A stretch of 37,817 bases of DNA from an uncultured Clostridia bacterium (GTDB lineage: Bacteria > Bacillota > Clostridia > Christensenellales > Aristaeellaceae), in NCBI GenBank assembly GCA_934630705.1, contig CAKTWP010000018.1:1-37817 (forward strand), written 5' to 3'. Of this stretch, positions 23,993 through 32,780 are shown piece after piece. Below the pieces are notes generated by a model that ran no database searches, was not told the DNA's origin, and worked only from the letters and a program-made list of their open reading frames with translations. Position 1 is the first letter of the stretch. Each line of letters opens with the position of its first letter. A program made the position numbers and the translations under genes.

Positions 23993-24616
23993 TTATTCCT
24001 TCCCCTGGGAAGAAACCGCCGCGCTGCCCCGTTGAATGGATGCAGATGCATGCAGGGGAAGCTGGGCGTCCCTTTGCAGCAGCTGCTGGGCCATCAGCAG
24101 GCCCACCACGGTTTTGCTGTCCCGCAGTTCGCCGGCCATGCAAAGCGCCGCCGCTTCGGAAAGGGGCATTTTGGTCAGGCGCAGAAACTCATCCGGATCG
24201 GTATGGGCGGGATGCTGACTCAGGCCCGTGGCCAGATAAATGGAAATTTTCTCGGTGCAGAAGCCGGGCGTGGTGTCGATGCAGGTTAAAAACTGCCAGT
24301 GCTCCGCGTTCAGCCCCGTCTCCTCCTCCAGCTCCCGCCTGGCGGCGGCGAAGGGGTCCTCGGCGGGGGAATCCAGCTTGCCGGCGGGAATTTCCCAGGT
24401 GAACCGCCCGGCGGCAATGCGATGCTGGCGCACCAGCGTCACGTTTCCTTCGCTGTCGATGGGCACGATGGCGGCGGCGCCGTTATGCACCACGATTTCC
24501 CGGGCGGCGGTTTTGCCGTTGGGCAAGGCCACCTGCCAGCGCTCCACCCGGATGATCTTGCCCTGATACAGCTCCTCTTTGGACAGATAGGTTTCCCGGA
24601 GCGCATCATCGGTCAT
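23993..24616 (-). CDS. Nudix hydrolase, probable ADP-ribose pyrophosphatase
   Basis: A 207-residue Nudix protein of the ADP-ribose pyrophosphatase group. The Nudix box reads GKLDSPAEDPFAAARRELEEET-GL, with one extra residue between the first Gly and Glu, a variant frequent in this subgroup. The preceding VTLVRQHRIAAGRFTWEIPAGKLD and following TPGFCTEKISIYLA segments are characteristic. It should cleave ADP-ribose to AMP and ribose 5-phosphate in the cytoplasm. The ATG at 24616 follows GGGAGG. It is the first gene of the minus-strand operon; its promoter is not obvious (a weak TTGCAG/TGGAAT pair upstream). Confidence 0.92.
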   Translation of the reverse strand: MTDDALRETYLSKEELYQGKIIRVERWQVALPNGKTAAREIVVHNGAAAIVPIDSEGNVTLVRQHRIAAGRFTWEIPAGKLDSPAEDPFAAARRELEEETGLNAEHWQFLTCIDTTPGFCTEKISIYLATGLSQHPAHTDPDEFLRLTKMPLSEAAALCMAGELRDSKTVVGLLMAQQLLQRDAQLPLHASASIQRGSAAVSSQGKE

Positions 24617-24722
24617 GGCTTCATTCCTCCCTGCTTGGTCTATTCTTCTTTTTATTCCACGCAAACCGTTAAATTCCTGCAAGCGATTAAGAAGGAAAGC
24701 AAGGAATATCAAGGGGGAGCAA

Positions 24723-24751
24723 TTGACAGCTTCAAGGTTTTGTAATACAAT
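24723..24751 (+). promoter_or_regulatory. Promoter of the giant surface-protein gene
   Basis: TTGACA (24723-24728), 17 bp, TACAAT (24746-24751). It is a near-consensus housekeeping-type promoter with a leader of about 45 nt. Confidence 0.85.
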
Positions 24752-24801
24752 TGAAATAATCCGTGAACCCACGGATGGAATCCGAAGGAGGCGTCGGAGA
24801 G

Positions 24802-27800
24802 ATGACGAAACGGCTGCAACAATGGAAGCGGGCCTTGGCGCTGCTGGCGGCATGCATGATGGTATTTGCGGTGCTGCCGGTGAGCGCGTTTGCCCAGACG
24901 GCGGAGGAGCCCTTTTCCTTTGCCCTGCAATGGACGGACGCCCAGGGCGTGATGCAATCTGCCCAGGCCGCGCGGGTGACTTATGAAGGCTTTGAGGATT
25001 GCTTCTGGGTGCTTCTGCCCCCAGATGCGCCTTTGAATGGGCTGACGCTGCAGGCGGTGGACCTGACCGGCGTTTATGCCTTTGATCTGAACGGTCAGCT
25101 GCTGCCCCCGGTGCTGGACGCCGGCGCCAGCCTGACCAATACCGAGCCTGTGACCGTGACGGGCGTGACTGCGGATGGCCTGAATACCACCCTGGTCTAC
25201 CTGTATGTATCCACCTTCACAGCCCTGCCCGATCCGCCCCAGCAGCTTCCCGCCCAGGAAGCAGTGGTGACGGTGAAGTATCAGACGGCGGATGGCCAGA
25301 CCGTGGCCTCCGATACCTATGAGCATCTGGCCGACGGCGTGCACGAAGTGTTCGCCTGGCCGGAGGACCTGCAGGAAGGCTATGAGCTGAACGGCTCCAT
25401 GAGCCAGACCGTTACCGTGCAGGGGGGCGTGGCCACCCCCGCGGAAGTGGTTTTTCGGTATCAGCAGGCCCAGCAGCCCACGCCGGTATCCGTAGAGGTG
25501 ACGGTGCGGTTCGTGGATGAAAACGATCTGCCCCTGGCCCAGGATCAGCTGCTGGAGCTGGGCGAGGGCGCGCATCCTGTGACCGCCCTGCATATCGACG
25601 GCTATCAGCTGATCGGGGATGAAACCCGGATGGTGATCGTCACGGCGGAGGGCGCGTCCGAAACGCTGGTGACCTTCCGTTATCAGCCCCTGGCCACCCA
25701 GGCGCCTACGGAAATGCCCACCGAAGTTCCGACTGAGATTCCTACTGAAATCCCCACGGAAGCCCCCACCGAGACCCCCGCGCCCACCCAGGTGCCCCTT
25801 GAGGCTCAGGTGACGGTGCGGTATCTGGATCTGGCGGGTAACGCCCTGGCGGATGCGCAGACCTTCTTCCTCAGCGACGGCACCTATCCCGTGATGGCGC
25901 TGGCCCTTGACGGCTATCAGCTGCTGGGGGATGAGGCCGTGCTGGTGAATGTGTCCGGCGGCGTGGCCGTGCCGGCGGCGGTGGACTTCTATTATCAGCC
26001 CGCCCAGACCGATGCGCCCACGGAAGCGCCTACGGAAGCCCCCACGGAAGCGCCTACCGAAGCGCCTACCGAAGCACCCACGGAAACGCCCACGGAAGCG
26101 CCCACAGAAACCCCTGCCGGCCCGGATGACAAGGATTACGTGACCGAGGTGTGCGTGCGGTACTGGTCCGACGATGGGGAAATCGTGGCCGAGGATACCT
26201 ATCAGAAGCTGGTGGAGGGCGAGAATATCGTCACGCCCAATCCCCAGGATCCGGAACCCAATTTCGTGCTGCTGGAGCCCTCCTCTGTGGTGGTTACCGT
26301 GAAAAACGGCGTGGCGGATCAGGACACGGTGGTGTTCTATTATGAATATCAGGCCCAGCCCCTGCCGATTTTCACCCCCGAACCTTCCCATTCCCCCACG
26401 GATGCCCTGCAGGTGGTGCCCGTGACGGTGACGTATCTCAACGCCGGGGACGGCACGGCCGTGGCTGAAAGCACGGTGGCTTCCTGCCCCGTGGGGCAGA
26501 CCACGCTGGTTTCTCCCGCCATTGACCCGGAAATGCTGGGGCTGCAGCTGGCCAGCGAGGGGCAGGTGCCCGTGTATGTGGATGAAAACGGCGTGGCTTC
26601 TCCCAGCGAAGTGGTGTTCCTGTATCGGGTGGTTTCCTCCGGCTCGGATGCGGTGCAGCTGCCGGTGTGGTATTATTCCAAGGAGCGCAACGTGGCCATC
26701 GCGTCGCCTACCACCTTCGCCTGCTATCCCGGTGAAAACCAGGTGACCCCCAATCCCATCGACCTGCCCGTGGGCGTGTATGAACTGGTGGATGACCCGG
26801 TGAAGGTGGTCACCCTCACCGAAAACGGCCTGAGCCAGGATCACGTGGTGTTCTATTATCAGGTGGCGCCGGTGCAGGTGACGGTGCGGTATCTGTGCGA
26901 CGGCAAGGAAATCTGGGCTTCTCAGCAGGTTTCCTGCCCCGCCGGTGCAACCGATATTACCCCCAACACCCAGGGCCTGGATCCGGATTACGCCCTGTCC
27001 AGCCCGGAGGTGGTGAACGTCTGGGTGGATGAAAACGGCGCGGATCCCGCCGAAGTGACCTTTACCTACACCTATACCCCCAGCCATCCCGCGCCCAAGG
27101 TGGCCTTTGTGAGCGTGAATTATGTGGGCGCTGACGGCCAGACCTTCTACAGCACCGAGGCCACCTGCTTTGAAAACGCGGCCAACCGGGTGGAAGTGGA
27201 TTGGAATGTGGCCTCTGCCAATGGCTATGCCCAGATTGACCTGCAGGGCGAGGCTGCCTATGATGTAACCGTGGATGAAAACGGCGTGGCCGCCCCCGCG
27301 CAGATTACCTTCTCCTTCGGCCATGTGGCCGCCCCCACCCAGACCCCCGCACCCACCGTCACGGAAGGGCTGGTGCCTGTTTACTATCGTACCTGGGACG
27401 GCCAGGAGGTGGCTTCCCGGCAGACGGCCCAGTGTCAGGTGGGGAACAATCTGGTGGAAGCCAACCCCGTGGATCTCAGGGACGGCTATGTGCTGGATGA
27501 TGAAAGCAGCAAGTATGTGACGCTGGATGAAACCGGCGTGGCCACCCCTGCGGAAATCGTGTTCTATTACAAGGAGCTGCCCAAGGCTTCGGCCACGCCC
27601 CTGCCTTATACCGTGGAAACCATGGACGGCTACGGCTATCCCACGGGGAACGGAACCAACTTCCGCAACGGCCCCTCCATCAGCGGCACGGAAGTGCTCC
27701 GCACGGTGGATAAGAGCGATCTGGCCCATGTAAGCGGCAAGCTGGTGAACGATAAGAACGAAGAATGGTATCTGGTGGAGTTTGAAGATCAGCAGGGCTT

Positions 27801-30090
27801 CATCAAGGGCAGCGTGCTGCGGCTGCTGTCCGAGGAGGAAATCGCCGCCCTGTTCCATTACACCCTGGCCCCCACCCAGGAGCCCACGCCCTCTCCTACG
27901 CCCATTCCCGATGGCGTGGCCATTGATCTGTGGGGCTACACCAACGCCGGCAGCGTGGGCTTCCGCAAGGAAACCAAGGTGAATAACAGCACCCTGATCA
28001 AGCGGGTGGATAAAAACACGAAGCTGTGGGTGTATTCCTCTGAAACCGTGGACGGCGAAAAGTGGTACAACGTGATGGTGAACGGCAAGGAGGGCTTTAT
28101 CCTGGCCGAATACGTCACCCTCTATAGCCGGGAGGAAAGCGACAAGCTGCAATCCCAGTTCTCCACGCCCATGCCCACCCAGGAGCCTGAAATCACGGCC
28201 ACTCCGGAAATCACGGCCACCCCGGAAGCGACAGCTACGACCGAAGTGACGGCCATGCCCGAAGCCACGGCCACGGCCGCTCCGGAAACCACCGCTGTTC
28301 CCGAAACCGCCGCACCGGAACCCACCCAGACCGTGGCCCCCACGGAAACCCCTGCGGCCTATAAGGGCTATGCCCTCACCCAGTGGCAGGTGGCCCTGCG
28401 AACCGGCGTGACTGAGGATACCAATATCGAATGGCTCCCGGCCAATTCTCTGGTGTATGTGTCCGCCCAGACGTATGTGGACGGCACGGCCTGGTCCTCC
28501 GTGCAGGCCATGGCCAGCCGGAATTTCGGCTTTGTGATTGATGAAGCGCTGCAGTATATCACCGCCGAGGAGGCGCAGCCCTACCTGGATCAGCTCAAGG
28601 AGCCCCAGGCGACCGCTACCGCCACCCCGACCCCCGTTCAGCAGGAAGGCTACGCCATGACGCTGGGCGACGGCGTGCCCCTGCGCGCTTTCCCCGATTC
28701 CATCGCGGAAATCTATCTGCTGATTCCCTACGGCCAGGTGGCCATCGTGCGCGGCCAGGCCTATGTGAACGGCGATACCTGGCACATGGTGCAGTATAAC
28801 GGCCAGTGGGGCTACGTGCGCGAGGATCAGATGCGCATGCTCAGCCAGGCGGAGGCGGAAGCGTATCTCCAGTCTCAGCAGGCCACGCCAATCCCCGATG
28901 TGACCCAGGCTCCTACGCCCGAGCCCATCTCCCAGAACAGCCTGTCCAGTTACGGCCATGTGCAGAGCAACGCCAAGGTGAACCTGCGGGCGCAGCCCAG
29001 CAAATCCGCCGATCGGCTGCGGCTGCTGGATAACAACGCGTTTGCGCTGGTGCTGGGCACGGTGGTGAACAGCGAAGGCACCTGGTATCATGTGAGCCAG
29101 GCGGGCACCGAGGGCTATATCCATGGCGATTACTTCAAGGTGCTTACCCTGGGCGAGCTGACCACGTTCCTCCAGAGCAAGGAATATCTGGACGCCAACA
29201 GCGGCTCCTCCTCCACGGGAAATAACACCAATCAGATTCAGCGGGTGGAGGATTACAACAAGACGGTATGGAAGAATCCGGCGCTGAGCGTTTCCTATGA
29301 GCCCTTCAATCCCTATGCCACGCCCACGCCCGATCCCGAACGGCTGCCCACCAATACGCCCACCCCCGCGCCCACCGTATCGCCTTCTCCTACGCCGGAG
29401 CTGGCCCCGGTTGGCATCACCACCCCCGCGCCCACGGGAAAGACCGGCGGCTCTGTGCTGCCGCTGGTGATCGCGGTGGTGCTGGTTGGCGGCATTGGCG
29501 GCGGCGCGTATTACGCCTATTCCATTCACAAGCAGAACGAGCGGCGGCGGCAGGCCGTGCGCGCCCAACAGGCCCAGCGGGCCCGGGCGGCGGCCCAGCC
29601 TCAGACCCAGGCGGCCCGGAATAATCCCGCGGCCCAGCCCCAGACCCGGCCCGCCCAGAATAACCTCGCGGCCCAGCAGCGGCCCTATGGCCAGCAGAGC
29701 GCGCCCTTCATGCCGCCCTCCGCTTCGCCCCGGCCCGCGCAGCCCACGTCCGCCGCCCAGGCGCAAAACGCTGCCGCGCGGATGAATCAGGATACCAACC
29801 CCTATCGCCCCATCACCCAGCGGCAGGCCGACGCCTATCGGGCCGCCCAGGTGTCCGGCGAAACCCAGAAGTATAAGCCCGTGCAGCCCGGCGCTGCTCA
29901 GCAGACCGATGCACAGGCCACCCAGGCGTATCGCCCGGTGAACCCCACGGCGCAGGCCAGCGCGCCTGCGCAGACCCAGACCAATCCCTATCGCCCTGCC
30001 GCCCCGGCCCAGACGCAGGCCAACAGCACTGCGGCCACGCCTCAGCGGCATCGCCGGTCTGAACGGTATCAGAACCAGGATCGTTCCTGA
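24802..30090 (+). CDS. Giant exported MucBP/SH3-repeat protein with one C-terminal membrane segment
   Basis: A 1762-residue surface protein. A signal peptide (about residues 1-32, ending PVSAFAQ) is followed by an N-terminal domain of about 110 residues that I do not recognise. Nine MucBP-like repeats of 65-75 residues span about residues 155-927, each starting V-x-V-x-Y and ending V-x-F-x-Y. They are interrupted by PTEAP-type linkers at about 297-333 and 402-440. Five bacterial SH3-like repeats follow (about 935-1013, 1038-1117, 1186-1264, 1281-1357, 1377-1460), several with FRNGPS or LRAQPS-type motifs, with a Thr/Ala/Glu linker at 1120-1183. One transmembrane segment lies at about 1551-1573. 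A Gln/Ala/Pro-rich tail of about 190 residues then contains repeated NPYRP, AYRP or YKP motifs. There is no LPxTG sorting signal. A role in glycan or cell-wall binding is inferred from the domains. The ATG at 24802 follows AAGGAGG. Confidence 0.9.
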   Translation: MTKRLQQWKRALALLAACMMVFAVLPVSAFAQTAEEPFSFALQWTDAQGVMQSAQAARVTYEGFEDCFWVLLPPDAPLNGLTLQAVDLTGVYAFDLNGQLLPPVLDAGASLTNTEPVTVTGVTADGLNTTLVYLYVSTFTALPDPPQQLPAQEAVVTVKYQTADGQTVASDTYEHLADGVHEVFAWPEDLQEGYELNGSMSQTVTVQGGVATPAEVVFRYQQAQQPTPVSVEVTVRFVDENDLPLAQDQLLELGEGAHPVTALHIDGYQLIGDETRMVIVTAEGASETLVTFRYQPLATQAPTEMPTEVPTEIPTEIPTEAPTETPAPTQVPLEAQVTVRYLDLAGNALADAQTFFLSDGTYPVMALALDGYQLLGDEAVLVNVSGGVAVPAAVDFYYQPAQTDAPTEAPTEAPTEAPTEAPTEAPTETPTEAPTETPAGPDDKDYVTEVCVRYWSDDGEIVAEDTYQKLVEGENIVTPNPQDPEPNFVLLEPSSVVVTVKNGVADQDTVVFYYEYQAQPLPIFTPEPSHSPTDALQVVPVTVTYLNAGDGTAVAESTVASCPVGQTTLVSPAIDPEMLGLQLASEGQVPVYVDENGVASPSEVVFLYRVVSSGSDAVQLPVWYYSKERNVAIASPTTFACYPGENQVTPNPIDLPVGVYELVDDPVKVVTLTENGLSQDHVVFYYQVAPVQVTVRYLCDGKEIWASQQVSCPAGATDITPNTQGLDPDYALSSPEVVNVWVDENGADPAEVTFTYTYTPSHPAPKVAFVSVNYVGADGQTFYSTEATCFENAANRVEVDWNVASANGYAQIDLQGEAAYDVTVDENGVAAPAQITFSFGHVAAPTQTPAPTVTEGLVPVYYRTWDGQEVASRQTAQCQVGNNLVEANPVDLRDGYVLDDESSKYVTLDETGVATPAEIVFYYKELPKASATPLPYTVETMDGYGYPTGNGTNFRNGPSISGTEVLRTVDKSDLAHVSGKLVNDKNEEWYLVEFEDQQGFIKGSVLRLLSEEEIAALFHYTLAPTQEPTPSPTPIPDGVAIDLWGYTNAGSVGFRKETKVNNSTLIKRVDKNTKLWVYSSETVDGEKWYNVMVNGKEGFILAEYVTLYSREESDKLQSQFSTPMPTQEPEITATPEITATPEATATTEVTAMPEATATAAPETTAVPETAAPEPTQTVAPTETPAAYKGYALTQWQVALRTGVTEDTNIEWLPANSLVYVSAQTYVDGTAWSSVQAMASRNFGFVIDEALQYITAEEAQPYLDQLKEPQATATATPTPVQQEGYAMTLGDGVPLRAFPDSIAEIYLLIPYGQVAIVRGQAYVNGDTWHMVQYNGQWGYVREDQMRMLSQAEAEAYLQSQQATPIPDVTQAPTPEPISQNSLSSYGHVQSNAKVNLRAQPSKSADRLRLLDNNAFALVLGTVVNSEGTWYHVSQAGTEGYIHGDYFKVLTLGELTTFLQSKEYLDANSGSSSTGNNTNQIQRVEDYNKTVWKNPALSVSYEPFNPYATPTPDPERLPTNTPTPAPTVSPSPTPELAPVGITTPAPTGKTGGSVLPLVIAVVLVGGIGGGAYYAYSIHKQNERRRQAVRAQQAQRARAAAQPQTQAARNNPAAQPQTRPAQNNLAAQQRPYGQQSAPFMPPSASPRPAQPTSAAQAQNAAARMNQDTNPYRPITQRQADAYRAAQVSGETQKYKPVQPGAAQQTDAQATQAYRPVNPTAQASAPAQTQTNPYRPAAPAQTQANSTAATPQRHRRSERYQNQDRS

Positions 30091-30113
30091 TCCGTTATCC
30101 CATGAAGCCCGGG

Positions 30114-30136
30114 GGGCGGCGCGTTAAGCGCCGCCC
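30114..30136 (+). terminator. GC-rich hairpin after the giant surface-protein gene
   Basis: A perfect 9-bp stem GGGCGGCGC/GCGCCGCCC with a 5-nt loop, 24 bases after the stop codon. There is no T-run, so termination may be partial and the next gene may be co-transcribed. Confidence 0.45.
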
Positions 30137-30264
30137 TCAGGCGAATTCCACTGCCTGCAGCGCTTTGAGGATGAAAACGATGGAGCGGTTGCAGTGAACC
30201 GTTGGAACGATCTCTGCGCGCAGCGGAACAGCGCGTGGAGATAATTCAATTGGAGGAAAAACGC

Positions 30265-31185
30265 ATGCGTCGAAGCCTGTGCCTGCTGCTGGCCCTTGTC
30301 TGCCTGGCCAGCCTGCCCTGTGCCCTGGGGGAAGAAGCCGCCGAGGGCACCCTGCAAACCAGCGCCGCCCTGAGCGATATGGAGCAGGTGATTGACCCGG
30401 TCTATCCTGTGCCGGACTATGTGGAATGGCTGCTGGATGTGGCCCGGGGCGAGCTGGGCTATAAAGAGCAAAGCGGCGGCGTGACCAAATATGGCGCCTG
30501 GGCCGGCGATCCGGCGGCGGAATGGTGCGCCGAGTTTTTGTGCTGGTGCGTGGATCAGGTGGATAAGCAAATGGCCACCCATCTGCTCACCCAGCGGTAT
30601 CCTTACTATACCGGCAATAATACCGGCCGGGACTGGTTCCTCAAAAAGGGCCGGTATGTGGCCCGGACGGGCACCGTGCCCGGCTGGGGCGCGCAATGGT
30701 ATCCCGGAGACACGGCGCTGATGGAAAAAAACAGCTATGTGCCGCAGCCCGGCGACTGGGTGTTTTTCTCCACCAATTCCACCGGCGACACCTGCCATGT
30801 GGCCATGGTGGAATACTGTGCCTATGATGAAAACGATCGGATCATGGTGCATGTGATCGAGGGCAATAATCCCTCCGCTGTGGCCCGGAACGCCTATAAG
30901 CTTACGGACTGGTCCATTCTGGGCTATGGCACGGTGCACGACGCGGCGCAGATTACCCTGCGCACCGGCAATGAGGGCGAAAAGGTGACGGCGCTCCAGC
31001 AGAAGCTGGTATCCGCCGGGCTGCTGGGGGCTCAGAGCACCACCGGCAAATACGGCGCCCTCACCACCCAGGCCGTGAAGAATTTTCAGACGCAGATGGG
31101 CATTGAGCCCAGCGGCGTGGCCAATTATCAGACCCAGACTGCCCTGGACGATTACCTCGCTGCCCTGCCGGCGGCCAATGAATGA
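30265..31185 (+). CDS. Secreted CHAP/NlpC-type peptidoglycan hydrolase with C-terminal peptidoglycan-binding domain
   Basis: A 306-residue exported protein. Residues 1-21 are a signal peptide (RRSLCLLLALVCLASLPCALG). The catalytic domain (about 45-225) has a Cys nucleophile context AEWCAEFLCWC and a histidine context DTCHVAMVEYC, with VIEGNNPS completing a CHAP-like cysteine amidase/endopeptidase fold. The C-terminal 65 residues form a PG_binding_1 domain (LRTGNEGEKVTALQQKLVSAGLL to YGALTTQAVKNFQ). It should cut peptide or amide bonds in peptidoglycan. The ATG at 30265 follows GGAGG. It lies 174 bases after the giant surface-protein gene on the same strand, suggesting a shared cell-envelope role (inference). 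Confidence 0.88.
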   Translation: MRRSLCLLLALVCLASLPCALGEEAAEGTLQTSAALSDMEQVIDPVYPVPDYVEWLLDVARGELGYKEQSGGVTKYGAWAGDPAAEWCAEFLCWCVDQVDKQMATHLLTQRYPYYTGNNTGRDWFLKKGRYVARTGTVPGWGAQWYPGDTALMEKNSYVPQPGDWVFFSTNSTGDTCHVAMVEYCAYDENDRIMVHVIEGNNPSAVARNAYKLTDWSILGYGTVHDAAQITLRTGNEGEKVTALQQKLVSAGLLGAQSTTGKYGALTTQAVKNFQTQMGIEPSGVANYQTQTALDDYLAALPAANE

Positions 31186-31192
31186 AGAACCC

Positions 31193-31235
31193 TTCCGGCA
31201 GAGCCGGAAAATGCAGGAATCGCGGCATTTCCGGC
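31193..31235 (+). promoter_or_regulatory. Mutually exclusive hairpins in the leader of the GMP-synthetase-like gene
   Basis: GCCGGAA at 31203-31209 can pair either with TTCCGGC upstream (31193-31199, 7 bp, AGA loop) or, within GCCGGAAAATGC, with GCATTTCCGGC downstream (31225-31235, 11 bp with one bulge). The two structures exclude each other, as in attenuators and riboswitches, although neither is followed by a U-run. Confidence 0.35.
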
Positions 31236-31287
31236 GAATAATAAATGGTTCCTATGGCAAGCCAAACTCCTAAAGGAGCGTGAAACC

Positions 31288-32736
31288 ATGCGCGATATGC
31301 TGCTTGTGCTGAATTTTGACGAGGCCGCCAGCCGGGCGGTTACCCGGAAGCTGCGCTCTGAGCGCGTGATGTGCAAGATCGTGCCCGGGGATGCGGCCCT
31401 GGAAGAAGTGCAGTCCCAGGAGCCGTTGGGGCTGGTGCTGGCCGGAGACGTGAATGGCGAAATCCCCACGGGGCTGGATAACCGGCTGCTGCAGGCAGGC
31501 ATACCCCTGCTGGCGCTGGGCGATACCGCATCGGCGCTGCTGCTGGCGCTGGGCGGCCAGGCCGGGGAAAAGCGCATTGAAGGCGCGGTGGCCGCGCTGG
31601 AATATGATGAATGCCTGCTGCTGGACGGCATCGAAAACGGCGAGCGGATGCTGCAGTGCGTCCGGGATTTTTCTCTGCCCGAGGGCGTGCAGGCCATTTG
31701 TCATGCCGGGGATACTGTGGTGGGCTTTGCCCATGAAACCCTGCCGCTGTACGGCATGCAGTTTGAAATCGAGCAGAACGACCCCGAAGCGTCCCGGTTG
31801 CTGCGCAATTTTGCCCTGGCCGTGTGCGGCTGCACCACCTGGTGGGACGATGATGCGTTCGTCACCCGGGCGGTGGAGGAAATCGGCCGGGTGGTGGGCG
31901 GCGGCACGGCGATCTGCGCCATGACCGGTGGGCTGGACAGTGGCGTGAGCGCCCTGCTGGCCTTCAAGGCGCTGGGCCCGCGGCTCAAATGCGTGTTTGT
32001 GGATACGGGGCTATTGCGGGATCATGAAGGCGACGACTTCATGGCCTTTTACCGGGATCAGATCGGCATGGATGTGACCCGGGTGCCCGCTCAGGAGCAG
32101 TTCCTTTCGGCGTTGCGGGGCGTATCCGACGCCCAGGAAAAGCGCCGGATCATCGGCGAAACCATGCAGCAGATTCTGTCTCGGGAAGCGGCGCGGCTGG
32201 GCCCCTTTGACGCGCTGATTAAGGGCACCTGCTATAACGACATCATGTTCGGCGGCCCCAAGCGGCCCATACTGGATCTGGGCATTCCGGTGGTGGAGCC
32301 GGTGCGGGAGCTGTTTAAGGACGAGATTCGCCGCATCGGGGATTTCCTGGGCATGCCCTCGGAAATCATTTCCCGCCAGCCCTTCCCGGGCAGCGGCCTG
32401 GCGCTGCGGATCCTGGGCGAGGTGACGGTGGAACGGCTGCAGACGCTGCGGGCCGTGGATGCGATTTTCCGCTCTGAGGTGGCCGCATCCGGGGCCGGGA
32501 AGCGGCTGTGGCAGTATTTCGCGGTGCTCTGCCCCATGCCGGGGGACGAAACCGGCGCGGTGATCTGCCTGCGGGCGGTGCATGCCAGCGAGCGCAGCCT
32601 GGCCTACGCGGCGCGGCTGTCCTATGATGTGATGGAAGCCGTGGTGGACCGGGCCATGAAGGAGCGGCCGGAGGTTCGCCGGGTGGTGTATGATCTCACG
32701 CCCAGCACCAATTATGCGGGCATCGAATGGCAATAA
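31288..32736 (+). CDS. GMP-synthetase-like ATP pyrophosphatase with degenerate glutaminase domain
   Basis: A 482-residue protein with the full GuaA layout but many key residues changed. The N-terminal glutamine-amidotransferase-like domain lacks the catalytic Cys: the GVCYGMQ-type nucleophile elbow is ALGDTASAL, near residues 76-84. The QFHPE His is replaced in QFEIE (about 159-163). The ATP-pyrophosphatase loop is TGGLDSG (about 213-219) rather than SGGVDSS. Downstream, VEPVRELFKDEIRRIGDFLGMPSEIISRQPFPGSGLALRILGEV is clearly GuaA-like. However, the KSHHNVGG segment of the XMP site is deleted (FGGPKRPILDLG stands in its place) and the C-terminal KPPxTIEWE has become PSTNYAGIEWQ. It is probably not an ordinary GMP synthetase; it may use ammonia or a different acceptor. 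The ATG at 31288 follows AAAGGAG. Confidence 0.85.
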   Translation: MRDMLLVLNFDEAASRAVTRKLRSERVMCKIVPGDAALEEVQSQEPLGLVLAGDVNGEIPTGLDNRLLQAGIPLLALGDTASALLLALGGQAGEKRIEGAVAALEYDECLLLDGIENGERMLQCVRDFSLPEGVQAICHAGDTVVGFAHETLPLYGMQFEIEQNDPEASRLLRNFALAVCGCTTWWDDDAFVTRAVEEIGRVVGGGTAICAMTGGLDSGVSALLAFKALGPRLKCVFVDTGLLRDHEGDDFMAFYRDQIGMDVTRVPAQEQFLSALRGVSDAQEKRRIIGETMQQILSREAARLGPFDALIKGTCYNDIMFGGPKRPILDLGIPVVEPVRELFKDEIRRIGDFLGMPSEIISRQPFPGSGLALRILGEVTVERLQTLRAVDAIFRSEVAASGAGKRLWQYFAVLCPMPGDETGAVICLRAVHASERSLAYAARLSYDVMEAVVDRAMKERPEVRRVVYDLTPSTNYAGIEWQ

Positions 32737-32780
32737 AAATCAGGGCTACAAACGCAAAAGGAAGCAGGGATTAACAGCAT

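Noticed and set aside
25720..26115. Short-period repeats that could be mistaken for a CRISPR or minisatellite
   Set aside because: They are in-frame PTEAP-type codon repeats forming linkers between MucBP-like domains of the giant protein.
24709..30051. A 1780-codon open frame on the minus strand, antisense to the giant surface-protein gene
   Set aside because: It mirrors the plus-strand codons and is rich in Gly, His, Arg and Leu without domain structure. The absence of stops follows from GC-rich, biased codon use in a repetitive gene. The plus strand has a signal peptide, domains, promoter and ribosome binding site.
31186..31287. A purine riboswitch upstream of the GMP-synthetase-like gene
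   Set aside because: The leader lacks the conserved purine-aptamer core. Only the competing hairpins are seen.
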